Translations under genes and position numbers: made by a program | Shown here: positions 1-8,767 of the stretch, in pieces | How the letters are laid out: each line of letters starts with the position of its first letter | Numbering within the stretch: the stretch's first letter is position 1 | The notes under the pieces: model-generated | Seen by the model: only the letters and a program-made list of their open reading frames with translations | Told to the model about the DNA's origin: nothing | Database searches by the model: none | NCBI RefSeq assembly: GCF_003481825.1 | Contig: NZ_QULW01000003.1 | Span: forward strand, 124,767-188,766 | Direction of reading: 5' to 3' | Length of the DNA: 64,000 nt | Source of the DNA: Clostridium sp. OM02-18AC | GTDB taxonomy: Bacteria; Bacillota; Clostridia; Lachnospirales; Lachnospiraceae

Positions 1-3000
1 GGGTTTGCGTGAAGCTGCTTGGAAACATCCTTCATTTTACCAGTCTGAATGTAAAGCTTTCCCTCGAAAATATGTGCCGTTCCAAACGGACGTACTCTCG
101 GCTGATCACCTTCTGCGGTTGCCAGGTAATAAGTATCTGCGTCTTTTAAGAATTTCTCCACGCGCTCAATGGCGTTGTAGGTGACCGATTTTACCTGCGC
201 GATATCAATCAGGGTCAGCTCTTTCGCGCGGTTCTCCAGACTGGTTGCCAGAGCACCTGCGGTATCTAAGCTGGTGAGTACATGCACGCCGGTCTCGATG
301 GCGTTACGGCGGATGACAAAGCCGTCACGGCTTCTCTCTGCGCCCTGCTGCGGAATGTCGATGACCAGATCAATCTCATGCCCCAGGATCAGGTCCATGA
401 TGTTCGGGGATTCCTGCTCAAGCTTGCGCACGGTCAGGGCCTTCACGCCGTTCTCATTTAAGAACTTCGCGGTGCCGCGGGTGGCAAAGATCTTATAGCC
501 GACGTTCTGGAAGCGTTTTGCGATCGGAACCACGTTTTCCTTCTCGGAATCGCGGACGGTGATGATCATGTTTTTGTGTTTCGGCAGCTTCAGTCCTGCG
601 CCCTCAAAGGCCTTGTACAGTGCCTCGTTGAAGGTATTTGCGATACCCAGACACTCACCGGTGGACTTCATCTCCGGTCCAAGGCTGATATCTGCGCCGC
701 GGATCTTCTCGAAGGAGAATACCGGCATCTTGATGGCGATGTAGTCTGCCTTCTTCTGCAGACCTGGCTCGTATCCAAGCTCCTTTAAGGTATGTCCGCA
801 GATCACCTGCGTTGCCAGCGGTACGATCGGGATTCCGGTTACCTTGCTGATGTACGGCACGGTTCTGGAGGAACGCGGGTTTACCTCGATGATGTAGACC
901 TCGCCGTCTGACACGATGAACTGGATGTTGATCATGCCCCTGACATGAAGGGCACGAGCCAGTTTCTCGGTGTAATCGACTAATTTTGCCTCGATTTCCG
1001 GGGTGATGCTCGGTGCCGGGTAAACAGAGATACTGTCGCCGGAGTGGACGCCGGTACGCTCGATGTGCTCCATGATACCCGGGATCAGGATGTCTTTGCC
1101 GTCGCATACAGCATCGACCTCGATCTCCTTGCCGACGATGTATTTATCTACCAGGATCGGGTGATCCTGTGCGATCTGGTTGATGATACCGATGAACTCG
1201 TCGATATCGTTGTCGTTGATGCAGATCTGCATACCCTGTCCGCCAAGTACGTAGGACGGTCTTACCAGAACCGGGTAGCCTAAATCGTTGGCTGCCTTCT
1301 TTGCTTCCTCTGCGGTAAATACGGTGTGTCCGGCCGGTCTCGGGATCTGGCACTGTTCCAGGATCTCATCGAACAGTTCACGGTCCTCGGCTGCATCGAC
1401 ATCTTCAGCTGCGGTTCCCAGGATCGGAACGCCCATCTTCATCAGGGACTCCGTCAGCTTGATCGCAGTCTGGCCACCGAACTGAACGACAGCTCCGTCC
1501 GGTTTCTCAATATCAACAATGCTCTCTACATCCTCCGGAGTCAGCGGCTCGAAATACAGCTTATCTGCGATATCGAAGTCGGTACTTACGGTCTCCGGGT
1601 TGTTATTTACGATAATGGTTTCGTATCCTTCTTTTTCAAACGCCCAGGTGCTGTGTACGGAACAGAAGTCGAACTCGATACCCTGGCCGATACGGATCGG
1701 ACCGGAACCAAGAACCAGAACTTTTTTCTTCTTATGCTCCTCTTCCACCTCGCTGATGCCGTCAAAGCAGGAGTAGTAATACGGTGTCTCGGCCGCGAAC
1801 TCTGCCGCACAGGTATCAACCATCTTGTAAGCGGCGCGGATGTTGTTTGCATGGCGCATTGCCTTGATCTCATCCTGGGAAACACCGGTCAGTCTGGAAA
1901 TGACATTGTCCGGGAACTCGATGCGCTTTGCTTCTTTTAATAATTCCGGAGTCAGCGGTCCCTTCTTTAATTGATCTTCCATCTCAACCAGAATTGCCAG
2001 CTTGTCGATGAACCAGAGATCAATCTTGGTGATGGCATGGATTTCTTCATAAGAAATGCCGCGGCGCAGCGCTTCTGCGATCACCCAGATACGGCGGTCA
2101 TCTACCACATGCAGCTGTTCCAGAAGTGCGTCATGATCCAGCTCGCTGAAATCATAGGAGAGCAGGCAGTCTACGTGCTGCTCCAGGGAGCGGATGGCTT
2201 TCATGAGTGCGCCCTCGAAGTTGGTGCAGATACTCATAACCTCGCCGGTTGCCTTCATCTGGGTTCCCAGGGTACGTTTTGCGCTGATGAATTTATCGAA
2301 CGGAAGTCTCGGCATTTTTACGACACAGTAGTCTAACATCGGCTCGAAGCTTGCATAGGTCTTCCTGGTAACTGCATTCTTGATCTCGTCCAGGGTGTAA
2401 CCAAGAGCGATCTTTGCTGCCACCTTTGCGATCGGGTAACCGGTTGCCTTGGAAGCCAGTGCAGAGGAACGGCTTACACGCGGGTTTACCTCGATGACAC
2501 AGTACTCAAAGCTGGTCGGATGCAGGGCGTACTGAACGTTACATCCACCGGTGATGCCAAGCTCGCTGATGATATTCAATGCGGAAGTACGAAGCATCTG
2601 GTACTCTTTATCGCCAAGGGTCTGGGACGGAGCTACTACGATACTGTCTCCGGTATGAACGCCGACCGGGTCAAGGTTCTCCATGTTACATACGGTAATC
2701 ACGTTGCCTGCGCTGTCGCGCATTACCTCGTACTCGATTTCTTTCCATCCGGCGATGCAGCGCTCTACCAGGACCTGTCCCACACGGGAAAGACGCAGGC
2801 CGTTTTCCAGGATCTCACGGCACTGTTCCGGGTTCTCGGCAATACCGCCGCCGCTTCCGCCCAGGGTGTATGCCGGACGAAGCACGATCGGGTAACCGAT
2901 CTTGTCTGCGATGCGAAGGCCGTCCTCTACGTTCTCTACGATGTCAGACGGAGCCACCGGCTCGCCGATCTTCTCCATGGTCTCTTTGAACATCTCACGG

Positions 3001-3383
3001 TCTTCGGCCTTTTTGATGGTCAGGGCCGTGGTACCGATGAGGCGGACGTTGTTCTCTTTCAAGAAGCCTGCCTCTTCCAGCTCCATGGCAAGGTTTAAGC
3101 CTGCCTGGCCGCCCAGGGTCGGCAGCACGCTGTCTGGTTTTTCTTTCTTGATGAGCTGCTCAACGACTTCTACCGTCAGCGGCTCAATGTATACACGGTC
3201 TGCAATGTCCTTATCGGTCATAATGGTTGCCGGGTTGGAGTTTAACAGAACAACCTCGATGCCCTCTTCCTTTAAGGAACGGCAGGCCTGGGTTCCGGCA
3301 TAGTCAAATTCAGCTGCCTGGCCGATGACGATCGGGCCAGATCCAAGTACAAGAACTTTCTTAATCTCAGGATTCTTCGGCAT
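1..3383 (-). CDS. carB: Carbamoyl-phosphate synthase large subunit, fused at its C-terminus to a PNPOx-like domain; runs off the window
   Basis: CarB makes carbamoyl phosphate from bicarbonate, ammonia and two ATP for pyrimidine and arginine synthesis. The start reads MPKNPEIKKVLVLGSGPIVIGQ and the ATG shares one base with the carA stop (TAATG), so the two are translationally coupled. The CarB part ends normally with an allosteric MGS-type domain (TSLDTAGALATSLENRAKEL) near residue 1066, the family's usual length. No stop follows. The same frame continues into ERVEKFLKDADTYYLATAEG, then QPRVRPFG and KLYIQTGKMKDVSKQL, which is the start of a pyridoxamine-phosphate-oxidase-like flavin split barrel. 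The gene is cut by the window edge at base 1, so the full extension is not visible. The CarB identity is certain; the fusion is read directly but a nearby assembly error cannot be excluded. Confidence 0.95.
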   Translation of the reverse strand, partial: MPKNPEIKKVLVLGSGPIVIGQAAEFDYAGTQACRSLKEEGIEVVLLNSNPATIMTDKDIADRVYIEPLTVEVVEQLIKKEKPDSVLPTLGGQAGLNLAMELEEAGFLKENNVRLIGTTALTIKKAEDREMFKETMEKIGEPVAPSDIVENVEDGLRIADKIGYPIVLRPAYTLGGSGGGIAENPEQCREILENGLRLSRVGQVLVERCIAGWKEIEYEVMRDSAGNVITVCNMENLDPVGVHTGDSIVVAPSQTLGDKEYQMLRTSALNIISELGITGGCNVQYALHPTSFEYCVIEVNPRVSRSSALASKATGYPIAKVAAKIALGYTLDEIKNAVTRKTYASFEPMLDYCVVKMPRLPFDKFISAKRTLGTQMKATGEVMSICTNFEGALMKAIRSLEQHVDCLLSYDFSELDHDALLEQLHVVDDRRIWVIAEALRRGISYEEIHAITKIDLWFIDKLAILVEMEDQLKKGPLTPELLKEAKRIEFPDNVISRLTGVSQDEIKAMRHANNIRAAYKMVDTCAAEFAAETPYYYSCFDGISEVEEEHKKKKVLVLGSGPIRIGQGIEFDFCSVHSTWAFEKEGYETIIVNNNPETVSTDFDIADKLYFEPLTPEDVESIVDIEKPDGAVVQFGGQTAIKLTESLMKMGVPILGTAAEDVDAAEDRELFDEILEQCQIPRPAGHTVFTAEEAKKAANDLGYPVLVRPSYVLGGQGMQICINDNDIDEFIGIINQIAQDHPILVDKYIVGKEIEVDAVCDGKDILIPGIMEHIERTGVHSGDSISVYPAPSITPEIEAKLVDYTEKLARALHVRGMINIQFIVSDGEVYIIEVNPRSSRTVPYISKVTGIPIVPLATQVICGHTLKELGYEPGLQKKADYIAIKMPVFSFEKIRGADISLGPEMKSTGECLGIANTFNEALYKAFEGAGLKLPKHKNMIITVRDSEKENVVPIAKRFQNVGYKIFATRGTAKFLNENGVKALTVRKLEQESPNIMDLILGHEIDLVIDIPQQGAERSRDGFVIRRNAIETGVHVLTSLDTAGALATSLENRAKELTLIDIAQVKSVTYNAIERVEKFLKDADTYYLATAEGDQPRVRPFGTAHIFEGKLYIQTGKMKDVSKQLHAN

Positions 3384-4474
3384 TAGTTATTTCCTCCCAT
3401 CATGTTGATAAAACGATCGAACAGGTACGCGGAGTCCTGCGGTCCCGGACATGCTTCCGGATGATACTGTACAGTGAAAATATTTTTTCCTACATATTTT
3501 AAGCCTTCGTTGGTTCCGTCGTTGACATTGGTAAATGCCGGAACGGCTACATTCGGATCCAGGCTCTTTGGATCAACTGCATATCCATGGTTCTGGGATG
3601 AGATAATGGCACGGCCGGTTTCTGCATCTTTGACCGGATGGTTTCCGCCGCGGTGGCCGTATTTTAATTTGAAGGTATCTGCTCCGGTTGCCAGTGCCAT
3701 AAGCTGGTGACCAAGACAGATTGCGAAGATCGGCACGTCGGACTCATAAAGCTTGCGGATTTCTTTGATGATCTCCACATTTTCTTTCGGGTCTCCAGGA
3801 CCGTTGGAAAGCATGATGCCGTCCGGATTGGTTGCGAGGATTTCCTCTGCGGTGGTATCGCAGGGATAAACGGTAACTTCACAGCCACGCTTTGCAAGAG
3901 AGCGGGCAATGTTTCTTTTTGCTCCAAGATCCAGGAGCGCTACTTTTTTGATCGGCTTCTCAAATGCATCGGATGCCGGAAGGATGTACTTTTCTTTGCA
4001 GGAGGTCTTTTTTACGACTCCGGTTACGGTGTATGCGTGCATGCGTGCGATCGGATCGGTCAGATCGTCGTACTGCTTTGTAGTGATCATGCCGTTCATG
4101 GTACCCTTCTCTCGTAAGATCTTGGTGAGTGCACGGGTGTCTACGCCACTGATACCAGGGATGTCGTACTTTTCCAGGAAGTTCTGAATGGTATCCTCAC
4201 TGCGGAAATTGCTCGGAATACGGGACAGCTCGCGGACAATGTAACCGTCCGGCCATGGTCTGTCAGACTCCATATCCTCATAACAAATACCATAGTTACC
4301 AATTAACGGGTAAGTCATAACAACCGCCTGTCCTGCATAAGACGGGTCGGTTAAAACTTCCAGATAACCGGTCATTGAGGTATTGAATACGATTTCGCTG
4401 ATGACCTCGCGGGTGGAGCCAATGCTGGTTCCCTCGAACACGGTGCCATCTTCCAGAATAAGAAATGCTTTCAT
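3383..4474 (-). CDS. carA: Carbamoyl-phosphate synthase small (glutaminase) subunit
   Basis: CarA hydrolyses glutamine and channels ammonia to CarB. At 363 aa it has the family length. The N-terminal half begins MKAFLILEDGTVFEG and contains FNTSMTGYLEVLTDPSYAGQ. The C-terminal class I glutamine amidotransferase domain shows the nucleophile in FAICLGHQLMALA and the catalytic His-Pro-Glu in VQYHPEACPGP. The frame stays open further upstream, but I place the start at the ATG ending at 4474 because the family begins at MKAF and an AAAGGATAGG-type ribosome site lies just before it. It overlaps carB by one base and is transcribed from the promoter at 4570-4598. I see no PyrR-type attenuator upstream. 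Confidence 0.97.
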   Translation of the reverse strand: MKAFLILEDGTVFEGTSIGSTREVISEIVFNTSMTGYLEVLTDPSYAGQAVVMTYPLIGNYGICYEDMESDRPWPDGYIVRELSRIPSNFRSEDTIQNFLEKYDIPGISGVDTRALTKILREKGTMNGMITTKQYDDLTDPIARMHAYTVTGVVKKTSCKEKYILPASDAFEKPIKKVALLDLGAKRNIARSLAKRGCEVTVYPCDTTAEEILATNPDGIMLSNGPGDPKENVEIIKEIRKLYESDVPIFAICLGHQLMALATGADTFKLKYGHRGGNHPVKDAETGRAIISSQNHGYAVDPKSLDPNVAVPAFTNVNDGTNEGLKYVGKNIFTVQYHPEACPGPQDSAYLFDRFINMMGGNN

Positions 4475-4569
4475 GTGGGAGTACCTATCCTTTCTTTCAT
4501 CCGTATTATTGTATTGTGTGATGCGGTTTTGGGTCTTTGTATACACTTACATCAGCCCAAATTGATAGA

Positions 4570-4598
4570 ATTATACATGATATACTATCGTTATGCAA
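4570..4598 (-). promoter_or_regulatory. SigA-type promoter of carAB
   Basis: On the minus strand, TTGCAT (4593-4598) and TATAAT (4570-4575) are separated by exactly 17 bases. Transcription should begin near 4563, giving a leader of about 90 bases before carA. The rest of the 4475-4760 gap holds no other element I can name. Confidence 0.7.
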
Positions 4599-4760
4599 GC
4601 TGATTTATTTTTATACATCATTACTTTTGATTAGACTCTATCATTTTCCCATACACCTCTTATAAATCATACGTTCTCTTCACTGTTTTGACAGGCACGC
4701 AAGCCGCCTCTCTCTCATATTCTGCTATGATGATCCATCCAAAGATCCGAGGAATCTTTT

Positions 4761-6035
4761 ATGCCCAAAAACATCCATATCGCTTCCACCGAGCTGACCT
4801 CCAGCGGTCTCTTACAGGTCAACGTGGTCAATGTCCAGAATAACTTTCCCATCCGCAATGCCAGAATCCGCATTGCCTATTCCGGCGAACCCGCCGCCCC
4901 ATTGGAAGAATTAACCACCGATGCATCTGGCCAGACAGAAGAAGTCTCGCTCGCAGCGCCGCCGCTAGAATTCAGTCTCCGTCCTGGCGAAGGCCAGCCC
5001 TACGCAGACTACAACATCACCGTAGAAGCGCCTGGTTTTAAACCGGTAACCGTGGAAGGCACCGAAGTTTTGCCCGACACAACGGCCATTCAGCCGATCC
5101 GTATGGAACCGGAATCGGACCCGGAGCCGGAAGAAAATCCCATTCTCATTCCAGAACATACCCTCTACGGGAACTATCCGCCCAAGATTGCAGAAACAGA
5201 GATCCAGCCGGTGGGGGAAAGCGGCGAAATCGTGTTAAGCCGGGTAGTCGTGCCGCAGACGATCGTCGTTCACGACGGACCACCAACCAGCAGCGCACAG
5301 GACTATTACGTTCCATACCGGGACTACATCAAAAACGTTGCCTCCAGCGAAATCTACGCTACCTGGCCGCAGTCCTCCATCACCGCGAATGTTCTTGCCA
5401 TTATGAGTTTCACTTTAAACAGGGTCTACACGGAACACTACCGCAACCGCGGGTATGACTTTACGATTACCTCATCCACCGCCTTTGACCACAAATGGAT
5501 CCCGGGAAGAAATATCTTTGAAAGTATCTCCGTCATCGTAGATGAAATCTTTGACAATTACCTCTCCCGTCCCGGCGTGCGCCAGCCAATCCTGACGCAG
5601 TACTGCGATGGAAGACAGGTGCAGTGCTTAAACCGCGGATGGATGACGCAGTGGGGTTCCTGCTCCCTTGGGGAACGCGGGTACAGTCCGATTGAGATCC
5701 TGCGGCATTACTACGGTGACAGTATCTACATCAATACCGCAGAAGAAATATCCGGTATTCCAGCCTCCTGGCCCGGGTATGATCTGGGTATTGGTTCCTC
5801 TGGTCAGAAAGTGATGCAGCTGCAGGAGCAGTTAGATGCCATTGCCACTGTCTATACTGCCATCCCACGTGTAGCTGCAGACGGCATCTACGGACCTTCC
5901 ACCGCTGCTTCCGTGCGGGAGTTCCAGTCCATCTTCGGGCTTGATGAAACCGGCGTTACCGACTTTGCTACCTGGTACAAAATTTCACATATTTATGTGG
6001 GAGTTTCCGGGATTGGGGAGTTGTATGGGGCATAA
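4761..6035 (+). CDS. SpoIID/LytB-like peptidoglycan protein with C-terminal peptidoglycan-binding domain
   Basis: This 424-aa protein has three parts. Residues about 15-105 resemble a carboxypeptidase-regulatory-like beta domain (VVNVQNNFPIRNARIRIAYSG). Residues about 183-320 are SpoIID-like: VPYRDYIKNVASSEIYATWP carries the Glu that is catalytic in SpoIID lytic transglycosylases. Residues about 340-410 are a PG_binding_1 repeat (GSSGQKVMQLQEQLD ... ADGIYGPSTAASVREFQ). It probably acts on cortex or forespore peptidoglycan. There is no signal peptide or membrane segment, which is odd for a wall enzyme and suggests mother-cell location or delivery by another route. GAGGA sits 8-10 bases before the ATG. 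It is a single gene, divergent from carA and closed by a terminator at 6072. Confidence 0.75.
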   Translation: MPKNIHIASTELTSSGLLQVNVVNVQNNFPIRNARIRIAYSGEPAAPLEELTTDASGQTEEVSLAAPPLEFSLRPGEGQPYADYNITVEAPGFKPVTVEGTEVLPDTTAIQPIRMEPESDPEPEENPILIPEHTLYGNYPPKIAETEIQPVGESGEIVLSRVVVPQTIVVHDGPPTSSAQDYYVPYRDYIKNVASSEIYATWPQSSITANVLAIMSFTLNRVYTEHYRNRGYDFTITSSTAFDHKWIPGRNIFESISVIVDEIFDNYLSRPGVRQPILTQYCDGRQVQCLNRGWMTQWGSCSLGERGYSPIEILRHYYGDSIYINTAEEISGIPASWPGYDLGIGSSGQKVMQLQEQLDAIATVYTAIPRVAADGIYGPSTAASVREFQSIFGLDETGVTDFATWYKISHIYVGVSGIGELYGA

Positions 6036-6071
6036 AGCGTGGCGTCCGAATTTTCCGGACCCATAATGCAA

Positions 6072-6126
6072 AACAGCGAAAGCCAGGGATGCCTGATGGT
6101 CCCCTGACTTTCGCTGTTGTTTTTTC
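6072..6126 (+). terminator. Rho-independent terminator
   Basis: AACAGCGAAAG pairs with CTTTCGCTGTT, extended by CCAGGGA/TCCCCTG with one mismatch, and GTTTTTTC follows. It ends the SpoIID-like gene and lies 43 bases from the convergent hflX stop. Confidence 0.85.
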
Positions 6127-6168
6127 ACTTTCGCCCAGACAATAAAACATCGTCGTTTCGAAAAACAT

Positions 6169-7422
6169 CTATCCTGTGATCAGACTTCCAAACAGCTCTG
6201 CCGGCACATATGCCTTCACTGCAATGCCATCTGCCTGGTACTCTTCACTCAGCAGTTCCCCGTACTTGCGGATGGTCTGGATCTTTCCGGCTTCCTGGTA
6301 GGAAAATACACGTTCCAGATATACCTTCTGGCTGCGCAGGATCTGTTCTAAGGTACTTAACAGTTCGTCCAAACCAGCTCCGGTCTTTGCAGAGATCTGT
6401 ACCTGATAGTCCGACTGCAGATCCCGCGGAAACTCCCCGTCTTCCTTCTGGTCGATCTTGTTAAATACGGTAACGATGATCTTATCCTCGACCTTCAGTT
6501 CCCGCAAAGTCTCGTAAACCACATGCATCTGCATATCCATGTTTGGATTAGAGCAGTCTACCACATGCAGGATGATGTCGCTGTATTTTGCTTCCTCCAG
6601 CGTACTTTTAAACGCCTCGATCAGATGATGCGGCAGCTTGCGGATAAAACCGACCGTATCGGTCAGCATGATCTGCTGCCCGCTTTCCAGCTCCAGATTG
6701 CGGGTGGTTGGATCCAGCGTTGCAAACAGCTTATCCTCTGCCAGAATGCCTGCATCCGTCAGCCGGTTCAAAAGCGTGGATTTTCCGGCATTGGTATATC
6801 CGACGATCGCTGCTACCGGTGTGTGAGCCTTTTCACGCTGCTTGCGGATAACGTCGCGGTGGCGTTTTACTTCTTCTAATTCTGATTTTAACTGGCCGAT
6901 GCGCTCATGAATGAGACGGCGGTCCATCTCCAGCTTTTTCTCACCAGGTCCTCTGGTTCCGATGCCACCGCCAAGACGGGACAAAGAACTTCGCAAGCCG
7001 ACCAGACGTGCTGCACGGTATTTTAACTGGGCCAGCTCTACCTGGATCTTTCCCTCACTGGTCGTCGCACGGGATGCGAAAATATCCAGAATGACCATAG
7101 TACGGTCCATAACCTTGGTGTCCAGTGCATCCTCTAAGTTCCGAAGCTGCGCCGGGGAAAGTTCATCGTCGCAGACTACACCGGTAGCCTTAAGTTCCCA
7201 GATCCGCTCCCGCACTTCGTCAATTTTTCCTTTTCCAAGGTAGGTGCCCGGATGGATGCGCTCACGGTTCTGGATCATCTTATCCACGGTGACACCTCTC
7301 GCGGTCTTCACAAGCTCCTCCAGCTCGTCCAGGGAAGCGCGGGTATCGTCCTCATCGTCGGTGCTGACTGCAATAAGAATGACGCGCTCCTCGATTTCTT
7401 TCATATCAAATAATTCTGCCAT
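6169..7422 (-). CDS. hflX: Ribosome-associated GTPase HflX
   Basis: HflX binds the 50S subunit and splits or rescues stalled ribosomes under stress. The 417-aa protein has the HflX N-terminal domain (HPGTYLGKGKIDEVRERI, then CDDELSPAQLRNLEDAL), the glycine-rich hinge (RLGGGIGTRGPGEKKLE), a coiled coil, and the G domain: G1 GYTNAGKST, G3 DTVGFIRKLPHHLIEAFKST, G4 NKID. AGGAG lies 12 bases before the ATG. It follows the TPR gene by 78 bases with no terminator visible, so it may end the scpA operon. Confidence 0.96.
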   Translation of the reverse strand: MAELFDMKEIEERVILIAVSTDDEDDTRASLDELEELVKTARGVTVDKMIQNRERIHPGTYLGKGKIDEVRERIWELKATGVVCDDELSPAQLRNLEDALDTKVMDRTMVILDIFASRATTSEGKIQVELAQLKYRAARLVGLRSSLSRLGGGIGTRGPGEKKLEMDRRLIHERIGQLKSELEEVKRHRDVIRKQREKAHTPVAAIVGYTNAGKSTLLNRLTDAGILAEDKLFATLDPTTRNLELESGQQIMLTDTVGFIRKLPHHLIEAFKSTLEEAKYSDIILHVVDCSNPNMDMQMHVVYETLRELKVEDKIIVTVFNKIDQKEDGEFPRDLQSDYQVQISAKTGAGLDELLSTLEQILRSQKVYLERVFSYQEAGKIQTIRKYGELLSEEYQADGIAVKAYVPAELFGSLITG

Positions 7423-7500
7423 AAATGTTATTACTCCTAATTGTTGCCATATCGGATTTTCCCAAAATTCTCATGATTGTCCTGGCGGGCTTCTGGAATT

Positions 7501-8295
7501 TTAGTTGTTGCCCTGGCGGGTTCTCAGAAATGCCAGTTCCCTTGCTGCATTTCCTTCTGCTGTATATTTCTGGTCGTAATCCTCCAGAATTTCCAGCGCC
7601 TTTTTGTAATCGCCCTTATACTCCCAGGCTACAGCCTGGTTGAAGGTAAGTTCTTTTCTGCCCTCATCATCGGCCCCGGCTTCCGAAAGACCGGTTTCAA
7701 TCGTGGCAAGTGCCTCATCATAATTTCCGGCATTGATCTGGTCCTTTGCCATGCGGTTATAGATCTGACCAGGAATGACGCCCAGCGTCAGTGCCCGGTC
7801 ATAATCGCCGGTTTCCAGCAGACAGAGAGCAAGTCCCGTCCGGTACGTCTCATTCTGCTCGTCTTTCCCGTACAACGTCTCGTAGGTGGCAAGCGCTGCC
7901 TGGTAATCCTCACTCCGGTACTCGGTCTCAGCCCGGTAAAGAAGCATCTGGCTCTCAAAGCTGCCAATCTTTCCGTGATTCAGGTCGATGGCTGCATTAA
8001 AGTCTGTGACCGCCTGCTCGTAATTCTGGCTGTCTAATGCAGCAATGCCCTGCTCCGCATATTCCTGACGGTGCTTCTGGAGCGATGCCTGCCGAAAGCC
8101 AAATGCTCCTCCTCCGGCAAGCAGGACCACTACAGCCAAAGCTGCCATCATCTGGCGGCGCCGTTTTCTCTGCTGCCTGCGGCGGCGGGCAATCTGACGG
8201 GCCCGGACCGGGGAATATGCTGACTGGTTTGTTGTCCGGCCCGCTGTCTGGTTTGCTGCCCGACCCCCGGCTTGACGCCCCGTTCGTCTATGCAT
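7501..8295 (-). CDS. Membrane-anchored TPR protein, function unknown
   Basis: The product of 264 aa begins with a very basic stretch (RARQIARRRRQQRKRRRQ), followed by one membrane segment (MMAALAVVVLLAGGGAFGF), so the C-terminal part should be outside the cell. That part consists of tetratricopeptide-like repeats (for example YAEQGIAALDSQNYEQAVTDF and YKGDYKKALEILEDYD). I chose the ATG at 8295 because CAGGAAACAAC precedes it; an in-frame ATG at 8325, just after the dut stop, is possible. The gene sits between dut and hflX. The partner of the repeats cannot be told from sequence. Confidence 0.75.
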   Translation of the reverse strand: MHRRTGRQAGGRAANQTAGRTTNQSAYSPVRARQIARRRRQQRKRRRQMMAALAVVVLLAGGGAFGFRQASLQKHRQEYAEQGIAALDSQNYEQAVTDFNAAIDLNHGKIGSFESQMLLYRAETEYRSEDYQAALATYETLYGKDEQNETYRTGLALCLLETGDYDRALTLGVIPGQIYNRMAKDQINAGNYDEALATIETGLSEAGADDEGRKELTFNQAVAWEYKGDYKKALEILEDYDQKYTAEGNAARELAFLRTRQGNN

Positions 8296-8332
8296 GTTGT
8301 TTCCTGTATACTCTTCCCTGCCCATATGCACA

Positions 8333-8767
8333 TTACCTTCTTCCGGTGCTTCCGATCCCGCCGCGGTCTTCGTGATCCAGAGAATCGGTTTCCTCAAATT
8401 CGATCGCCGGCTGATGCTCCATGATACGGAACTGACAGATACGGTCGCCCTTGCTGATTTTTGTATCACGCAGTGCGTAAGCCGGGAAAAACCACTGGTC
8501 GTTGTCACCACAATAGCTTTCGTCGATCACACCCATATGGTTGGCCTGGATGATTCCAAAGTTTTTATAGGTGCTGCTTCTCGGAACCACGTGGGCCTCA
8601 TACCCTTTCGGCAGTTCCATAGCAATGCCGAGCGGAATTAGTTTAAATTCGCCCGCTTTCATCTCTATATCTTCTGCGGCCCGAAGGTCGATCCAGTCAG
8701 ACTTGCCGTCAATATAGGTTAATTTTTCCATATCTTCCTGAAAATATTTAATTCTGATTTTCTGCAT
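8333..8767 (-). CDS. dut: dUTP diphosphatase (dUTPase)
   Basis: Dut hydrolyses dUTP to dUMP, keeping uracil out of DNA and supplying dTMP synthesis. All trimeric-dUTPase motifs are present in 144 aa: IDLRAAEDIEMKAGEF (motif 1), VVPRSSTYKNFGI (motif 2), NHMGVIDESYCGDND (motif 3), GDRICQFRI (motif 4) and GGIGSTGRR (motif 5, the P-loop-like tail). Its ATG lies 20 bases inside the 3' end of scpB, so the two are coupled; GAGGAATCAGAAG precedes the start. Confidence 0.96.
   Translation of the reverse strand: MQKIRIKYFQEDMEKLTYIDGKSDWIDLRAAEDIEMKAGEFKLIPLGIAMELPKGYEAHVVPRSSTYKNFGIIQANHMGVIDESYCGDNDQWFFPAYALRDTKISKGDRICQFRIMEHQPAIEFEETDSLDHEDRGGIGSTGRR

Noticed and set aside
181..3303. Many plus-strand open frames across carB
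   Set aside because: They lack ribosome sites and recognisable domains, and lie opposite a certain gene.
4689..4733. TTGACA at 4688-4693 as -35 box of the SpoIID-like gene
   Set aside because: The only -10-like sequence (TATGAT) is more than 30 bases away; a sporulation promoter is possible but I cannot identify one.
8296..8511. Long N-terminal extension of the TPR protein over the dut gene
   Set aside because: That stretch is the antisense-frame shadow of dut, and ribosome sites support starts at 8295 or 8325.
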